Shown here piece after piece: positions 59,147 through 64,000 of a stretch of DNA of 64,000 nt (positions are counted from its first letter, which is position 1; the number at the start of each line of letters is the position of its first letter). The notes under the pieces were generated by a model. The model had not been told where the DNA came from and did no database searches. It worked only from the letters and a program-made list of their open reading frames with translations. Source of the stretch: Bacteroidales bacterium (GTDB lineage: Bacteria > Bacteroidota > Bacteroidia > Bacteroidales > F082); contig JAKSMX010000004.1 in NCBI GenBank assembly GCA_024400305.1, forward strand, positions 1-64,000. Reading direction: 5' to 3'. The position numbers were made by a program, and so were the translations under genes.

Positions 59147-61615
59147 TTATTTTTTTATTATTGATTTAATTGATTTTCCGTTTTTACTGATTATTTCAAT
59201 CATATACATTCCAACATTCAGTTTTGAAAGGTCAAGGACAGCTTCTTTGTTGTTGAGAATGATTTCATCGACCTTCAAACCAAAAATGTTGTAAATATTT
59301 ATGTGTTGAATTGTTTCTTCTGCTTTGACTGTCAATGTGTTGATGAATGGATTCGGATAAATCGTTGCTTCTGTCAACGAAATCTCATCAACGGCATCAA
59401 GAGTGTCTGTCGCAACGACTTTCACATTGTCGATGAACCATGAATACCATAACTGTGTCGCATCGGAGTTGTAGCCGCGCCACTTTATTCTGATGTTTTG
59501 TCCTTGAAAATCAGAGATGTCGATGTTCACTTTTTCATCGTATTGGTTTATTCCAAATGAAAGGTCGGCGGCGTCCCAGACCTCGTTCCACATGCCGGTG
59601 TTGGTGTTGAGGATGCTCACCGTGAAATGATCGTGATAGGGGAAACCATAGTGGCAGAATGTCTCGAAACTGAGTGCCGTCGGGCGGTCGATGTTTAGCA
59701 TCGGCGAGATGAGCTGCTCGTCCTGCATCCCGGCCTCGTCGGTGTAGTCCCATTCAAGAGCGGCCTGTTTCGCGCCTTGTTTCGGAGTGACTACATATTC
59801 GTAGTTGTCGCTGTCGGTGTAATATGTCGTCCCAACTCTTGACCAAACGAACCAGCTCATGTTCGCCGACTCCATCATCCAGTCTTGTGGAGGGAACTGT
59901 TCGTTTTCAAAGCCTTCGAGCAGAAGAGGTCGCTGCCAGTCCCAATGGATTTCGTATGAATCAGATGTGGCGGTATGTCCAAGTTCGTCTTCAAGTTGGA
60001 AAACGATTTCGCCGAAAGTGTGGTTCGGCTGCGCCGGAATTGTGCCGACAAAGTCGTAATTGCTTTTTGCTGATTTGTTCAGCGTTATCTCGTGAGATCC
60101 GCCATTGATGGTATATACGGCCTGCATCTGGTTCGGAACATCCGACTCGTCATAAATCCTCACCTTGATTTCCATGTCGGTGTCGGCCCATTGCTGTGTC
60201 CCGGCGACTGAAACAACTGTCGGCGGGTCGTTGTCGATGGTCGTGGAATTGACAAAAATGTCGTCGATGAAAAGGTTCCAGCCCCTGTCGCTCACGGCTT
60301 CGAAGATGACAAAACCATAACCTTCCGGGCTGTCGAAAGAATAACTGTATTCATACCAGTCGTCAACATTTTCAACGACGGGTTCAAGTTCAGTGTGGCG
60401 GTGGACGGTGCCGAGAAGCGTTGCACCCTCGACAGACGGAGTCGGGGAGTAATAGACGTTAATCCGGTCCGACTTCTGCCAGCTGTTGTAATTTCTGAAA
60501 ATCCAGAAACGGACGATGTTGTCGGTGGCGCTGAATTGCATCTTCGGTGACACGAGCATTGCGCCGTCGCCAACATCTGAAAGGTAACTGTAATATCTTG
60601 CCATCGCATCGCTGCCGTTATGCGGCTCGCACATCGGCCATTCGCCTACGGTGAAACGCTCGAAAACCTCATCGCCGACGAGACAGATGTTCTGCCATCC
60701 GAAAGGCGGGAACGTCGTCCCGTCAAAACCTTCCATCAACGGGAATTCGTCTATTGGTTTCAGGGCTGTTCCTGTGAAAACCAATGTTTCCAAATGGGTG
60801 TTATGCATCGATGTTATGTCAAAATGCAGGATCACATATTGGTTTTGGTTTAAGTTCATCGGGAGCTGACCGTGTGCGACAAATTCCAAAGTCGCTCCGA
60901 CTGGAATGTCGTAACTTGTTACAGTATTCCCGTTTCTTGTGAATGTAACATTCTGATAATCACCTGATATGTTGTAAAAATTGATTGTCTCGGTTTCTGA
61001 ACCTGTGTTTGAAATGTTGAAGCGGAAATGGCCGTATTCGCCGAAATAGACGGTGGTGTCGGGCGTGAGTGGCTCTGCGGAGAAATTGTATGGCTCGGTT
61101 TTTTCAATTACTATGTCGTCAAGCGAAAGATACCAGGTCAAATTGTCGGCTGTGTAATGAAATCCGATGTATTTTGTCCCCGCAGTCTCGCTTTCGTAAA
61201 TAAGTGTCATGTATTGATATTCAGTGTTTTCAATGACTGTTTCAGGTAGAACTGTTGTCGTCATGCTGCCAGGGTTCGCGGCGTTTCCGGCTTTTATCTC
61301 GAAGTCGAAATGTCCGACACCGTTTGTCACGTACCAGAACGAAATCCTGTAAACCGAATTGGCTTCCGTGCTGATTTCCTTGTACATCCATTTTTCGCGG
61401 TTGTATTTCGCGTAAACGTACCAATCGCCGGTGTGTGGTATCCTGTTGTGGTCCTGCTCTTGGAAGCCGCAACGCCATCCGTCATCGTCACAAATCCATC
61501 CGGCAGGTGCCAGACCGTCTGTGTTGCCTTGTTCAAAACTTTCATTTACAATGATTTGCGAGAATCCTGTAAAATTAAGTAAGAGTATCAAAATCATTGA
61601 GTAAACCTTGTTCAT
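59147..61615 (-). CDS. Choice-of-anchor J / cleaved-adhesin-like surface protein with T9SS sorting domain
   Basis: An 822-residue exported protein. A signal peptide (residues 1-19, ending FTGFSQ) is followed by three related beta-sandwich modules of the cleaved-adhesin/choice-of-anchor J type: about 20-170 (IIVNESFEQG...PAGWIC), about 290-455 (MEGFDGTTFPPFGWQNI) and about 560-735 (LEGFENEQFPPQDWMM). Ig-like parts lie between them. The C-terminal 80 residues are a type A T9SS sorting domain (TIYPNPFINTLTVKAEE..., IYNIFGLKVDEI, VGMYMIEIISKNGKSIKSIIKK). It is surface-exposed and may bind glycans or peptides. It shares a transcript with galK and is divergent from GH110. Confidence 0.85.
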   Translation of the reverse strand: MNKVYSMILILLLNFTGFSQIIVNESFEQGNTDGLAPAGWICDDDGWRCGFQEQDHNRIPHTGDWYVYAKYNREKWMYKEISTEANSVYRISFWYVTNGVGHFDFEIKAGNAANPGSMTTTVLPETVIENTEYQYMTLIYESETAGTKYIGFHYTADNLTWYLSLDDIVIEKTEPYNFSAEPLTPDTTVYFGEYGHFRFNISNTGSETETINFYNISGDYQNVTFTRNGNTVTSYDIPVGATLEFVAHGQLPMNLNQNQYVILHFDITSMHNTHLETLVFTGTALKPIDEFPLMEGFDGTTFPPFGWQNICLVGDEVFERFTVGEWPMCEPHNGSDAMARYYSYLSDVGDGAMLVSPKMQFSATDNIVRFWIFRNYNSWQKSDRINVYYSPTPSVEGATLLGTVHRHTELEPVVENVDDWYEYSYSFDSPEGYGFVIFEAVSDRGWNLFIDDIFVNSTTIDNDPPTVVSVAGTQQWADTDMEIKVRIYDESDVPNQMQAVYTINGGSHEITLNKSAKSNYDFVGTIPAQPNHTFGEIVFQLEDELGHTATSDSYEIHWDWQRPLLLEGFENEQFPPQDWMMESANMSWFVWSRVGTTYYTDSDNYEYVVTPKQGAKQAALEWDYTDEAGMQDEQLISPMLNIDRPTALSFETFCHYGFPYHDHFTVSILNTNTGMWNEVWDAADLSFGINQYDEKVNIDISDFQGQNIRIKWRGYNSDATQLWYSWFIDNVKVVATDTLDAVDEISLTEATIYPNPFINTLTVKAEETIQHINIYNIFGLKVDEIILNNKEAVLDLSKLNVGMYMIEIISKNGKSIKSIIKK

Positions 61616-61656
61616 TGCATAAATTTTATATGTGTTAAAATTAAAATTTAAAGCGT

Positions 61657-61688
61657 CAAAATTAGAATTTATTTTTGATTTTCACAAA
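61657..61688 (-). promoter_or_regulatory. Promoter of the T9SS adhesin-galactose operon
   Basis: On the minus strand TTTG (61685-61688), a 20-base spacer and TAATTTTG (61657-61664) match the Bacteroidota consensus well. The ATG at 61615 follows 41 bases later. Confidence 0.65.
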
Positions 61689-61710
61689 TTTTTTATTAAA
61701 AAAATATGTT

Positions 61711-61718
61711 TACCTTTG
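61711..61718 (+). promoter_or_regulatory. -7 promoter box for the GH110-GH29 unit
   Basis: TACCTTTG, 21 bases ahead of the ATG at 61740. Confidence 0.5.
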
Positions 61719-61739
61719 TTGAAAATTAAATAAAATGTA

Positions 61740-63470
61740 ATGAGAATAAAACTTATTGATAATCTTTTAGTTACATTGATTGTTTCTTTATTTGTCGTGA
61801 CAACATCATGTGAAACGGGATCAAAAACGATTTTTTTGCGGGATTATATAACGCCTGAAATGCAGGATGACATCATGCCTGCTATTCGTAAGGCGATTGA
61901 CGATTGCAATAGATTGAAAGCCAATAAATTGGTTCTTCCTTCAGGTCGTTTTCAAGTTAAGGGTGATTATGCATTTGAACGTTATTGCTTCGTTACAAAC
62001 AACGATGAAGGCATGAAACGCATCGCTTTTGACCTTTCGGGAATGGAAAATGTTGAAATTCAAGGTGATAATACTCAACTTGATTTTGTCGGGTATGTAG
62101 TGCCTTTCTTGTTGAATTATTCAAATAATATTGTAATCAGCGGAGTTTCAATTGATTATACGACACCTTTTCATTCCGAGGCTGAAATTATTTCAATAGA
62201 TGATGATTTTGTCGATGTCCATTTTGATGAAAATGAATTCCCGTTTGAAATCAATCACGATTGCATTTATTTTACAAACAAGCCTACTGGTTATGGCAAT
62301 TTCAATTTGATGCTTGAGTTTGACAAGGAGAAACGAGAGCCGTCTTTGGGAGCCTGCGACTATTGGGTTGATGGTACAATAAAGGCGGAACGTATTGAAA
62401 ATAAAAATGTTAGATTGTATAAAAGCGGACTTGGAGGAACTCCGGGAAACATTTTTGTCTTCGGCTGCGGACATCGGTTGGTGCCTTGTTTTGTGATTTC
62501 TGATTGCAGTAACGTGTTGATTGAAAATGTCAATGTTTATCACACAGGCGGCATGGCATTTGTCGCTCAACGTTCAATGAATATTGAATTAAATAAATGT
62601 AATGTAACGCCGTCTCCAAATAAAAATCGTATAGTAAGTGCCACTGCTGATGCGACGCATTTCGCAAATTGCGGCGGATATATCAGAATGATTGACTGCG
62701 TTTTTGAAAACCAAAAGGATGATGCGACAAATATTCATGGAATTTATAATCAAATTGTTAAAGTTGAATATCCTGATAAATTGACTGTCAAATTAGCACA
62801 TGAGGCTCAATTTGGATTTTATTATTTTAAAAAAGGGTTGAATATTGAAATTGTCAATAATTCCAATTTGATTACTGTCGAACAAAATGTTGTTGAAAAT
62901 GTGAAAATCATTAACAAAGAATATGCAGAAATAACGTTGAAAGAGCCAGTCAGTGCTGACGTTGAGGAGGGTTTTGTCGTTGCACAGACTTCGTATTATC
63001 CCGATGTGCTTGTCAAAGGCTGTACGATTCGTTCAAACCGCGCCCGCGGTCTTTTGCTCGGCTCGCGTGGAAAAATCGTCATCGATTCGAATTATTTTCA
63101 TGTGCCGGGTTCTTCGATTTATTTTGAGGGCGACGGCTCATATTGGTTCGAGCAAAGCGGTGTGCGCGATGTCGAAATCACCAGAAATGTTTTCGATAAC
63201 TGCGGCTACGGTGCGCCAAGCTGGGGAAAAGCAACAATAGCGGTTGGTTCGGGCATCTGGAAAGACAAGGAAAACAGCCGCTACAACAGGAATATCCGTG
63301 TTCACGACAATGTCTTTCGTCATTTCGATCCGAGAATTGTAAACATTTATTGTGTTGACGGTTTTGATTTTTATAATAATACTTTAATTAAAACCACTGA
63401 TTATCAATATAATCAAACTGAAAAAAGACCTTTTATTGCAAATAACTGCGAAAACATCAATATAAAATGA
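61740..63470 (+). CDS. GH110 alpha-1,3-galactosidase-like lipoprotein
   Basis: A 576-residue right-handed beta-helix protein with a lipoprotein leader (residues 1-24, VTTSC). The GH110 wording is visible: LKANKLVLPSGRFQVKGDYAFERYCFVTNNDEG near the start, ATADATHFANCGGYIRMIDCVFENQKDDATNIHG in the middle (two Asp-rich motifs of the family) and the repeated strand-turn units NRARGLLLGSRGKIVIDSNYF and YWFEQSGVRDVEITRNVF. GH110 removes terminal alpha-1,3-galactose from blood-group B and alpha-Gal glycans. The stop overlaps the GH29 start in ATGA (63467-63470). It faces the galactose operon across a shared divergent promoter region. Confidence 0.85.
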   Translation: MRIKLIDNLLVTLIVSLFVVTTSCETGSKTIFLRDYITPEMQDDIMPAIRKAIDDCNRLKANKLVLPSGRFQVKGDYAFERYCFVTNNDEGMKRIAFDLSGMENVEIQGDNTQLDFVGYVVPFLLNYSNNIVISGVSIDYTTPFHSEAEIISIDDDFVDVHFDENEFPFEINHDCIYFTNKPTGYGNFNLMLEFDKEKREPSLGACDYWVDGTIKAERIENKNVRLYKSGLGGTPGNIFVFGCGHRLVPCFVISDCSNVLIENVNVYHTGGMAFVAQRSMNIELNKCNVTPSPNKNRIVSATADATHFANCGGYIRMIDCVFENQKDDATNIHGIYNQIVKVEYPDKLTVKLAHEAQFGFYYFKKGLNIEIVNNSNLITVEQNVVENVKIINKEYAEITLKEPVSADVEEGFVVAQTSYYPDVLVKGCTIRSNRARGLLLGSRGKIVIDSNYFHVPGSSIYFEGDGSYWFEQSGVRDVEITRNVFDNCGYGAPSWGKATIAVGSGIWKDKENSRYNRNIRVHDNVFRHFDPRIVNIYCVDGFDFYNNTLIKTTDYQYNQTEKRPFIANNCENINIK

Positions 63471-64000
63471 AAAAATTTTTTACAATTTTAATATCGGCAT
63501 TTTTATTGCATTCATGTACAAAAGCACCGGAACCGATAGAACCGATTCCGAGTCCAAAGCAAATCGCCTGGCATCAGATGGAGACGTATGCTTTCGTGCA
63601 TTTCGGCCTCAACACTTTCAATGACTTGGAATGGGGCGAGGGCGACACTCCGGCTTCGACTTTCAACCCGACGGATCTGGACTGCGAACAATGGGCGGCG
63701 ACACTCAAAGCCTGCGGCATGAAAGGCGTGATACTTACTGCGAAACATCATGACGGTTTCTGCCTATGGCCAACAAAATCAACGGATTACAATATCAGTA
63801 AGTCGCCATATAAAAATGGAAACGGTGATTTGGTGCGCGAACTTTCCGATGCATGCCGAAAATACGGACTGAGATTTGGTATTTATCTCTCGCCGTGGGA
63901 CAGGAACAATGCCGAATACGGTTTTCCGGGTTATGTCGAGACTTATCATCAGCAAATCAATGAGTTGACATCAAATTACGGACCGCTGTTTGAGTTCTGG
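63467..64000 (+). CDS. GH29 alpha-L-fucosidase lipoprotein, cut by the window end
   Basis: The first 178 codons are present. They start at the ATG overlapping the GH110 stop and encode a lipoprotein leader MKKFFTILISAFLLHSC (Cys17). The catalytic-domain start follows: WHQMETYAFVHFGLNTFNDLEWGEG, FNPTDLDCEQWAATLKACGMKGVILTAKHHDGFCLWPTKST, and GLRFGIYLSPWDRN. This is the GH29 fold; the nucleophile lies beyond the window. GH29 removes alpha-1,3/4-linked fucose and would work with GH95, GH109 and GH110 here. Confidence 0.9.
   Translation, partial: MKKFFTILISAFLLHSCTKAPEPIEPIPSPKQIAWHQMETYAFVHFGLNTFNDLEWGEGDTPASTFNPTDLDCEQWAATLKACGMKGVILTAKHHDGFCLWPTKSTDYNISKSPYKNGNGDLVRELSDACRKYGLRFGIYLSPWDRNNAEYGFPGYVETYHQQINELTSNYGPLFEFW

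Overview
The window looks like a chromosomal segment of an uncultured, anaerobic Bacteroidales-type member of the Bacteroidota from a gut or rumen setting. The signs are: Bacteroidota -7 promoter boxes (TAnnTTTG) ahead of many genes; two proteins with type IX secretion C-terminal sorting domains; families typical of the phylum (DUF1573, DUF5686, GH95, GH109, GH110, Mpl, reverse rubrerythrin); and a lysine-fermentation operon. No rRNA, CRISPR array, integrase-bounded prophage or SusCD pair is visible.

Layout. 1-16.9 kb is mostly housekeeping: tRNA-Met, DUF1573 protein, aminotransferase, NamZ-type muramidase, FtsX permease, XerD, Omp28-like T9SS protein, Mpl, DUF5686 protein, nitroreductase, FKBP, fucose-isomerase-like enzyme, M28 peptidase and a DUF3626-like protein. 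A REP-associated transposase (RAYT) with long inverted ends sits exactly between mpl and the DUF5686 gene. 16.9-23.2 kb is an accessory cassette (MerR regulator, two GNATs, YdeI, a UvrA-like/TrmO fusion, GyrI-like, TfoX-like) whose distal genes carry internal deletions. 23.2-25.4 kb holds a HAD phosphatase, an HD hydrolase and an orphan Vsr nuclease.

25.5-37.2 kb is the lysine-to-butyrate/acetate operon (CoA-transferase A subunit, kal, kce, kdd, kamA, a small membrane protein, kamB, kamC, kamD). It starts from a well-formed promoter and ends in a strong terminator. A restriction-modification gene and a deleted DUF1016 nuclease gene are inserted between kamC and kamD. The partner genes kamE and atoA are not in the window.

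37.3-64 kb is dominated by host-glycan use: a NagB/PIG-L protein, GH95, GH20, GH109, an NahK-like kinase, a galactose operon (T9SS adhesin-like protein, galK, nucleotidyltransferase, galM, MFS transporter), GH110 and a partial GH29. Together these could trim blood-group H, A and B caps and hexosamines from mucin-type glycans and channel the sugars inward. Between them lie a sigma-like/A1S_2505 fusion divergent from a vWA protein, MsrC, an alpha/beta hydrolase, a split ThrE exporter, a reverse rubrerythrin and a lipoprotein arginine deiminase.

The most unusual items are: the RAYT element whose ends carry the stop codons of both neighbours; the run of internally deleted accessory genes; the broken-into kam operon lacking kamE; the sigma/A1S_2505 fusion paired with a vWA protein; and covarying short hairpin repeats scattered in intergenic gaps.
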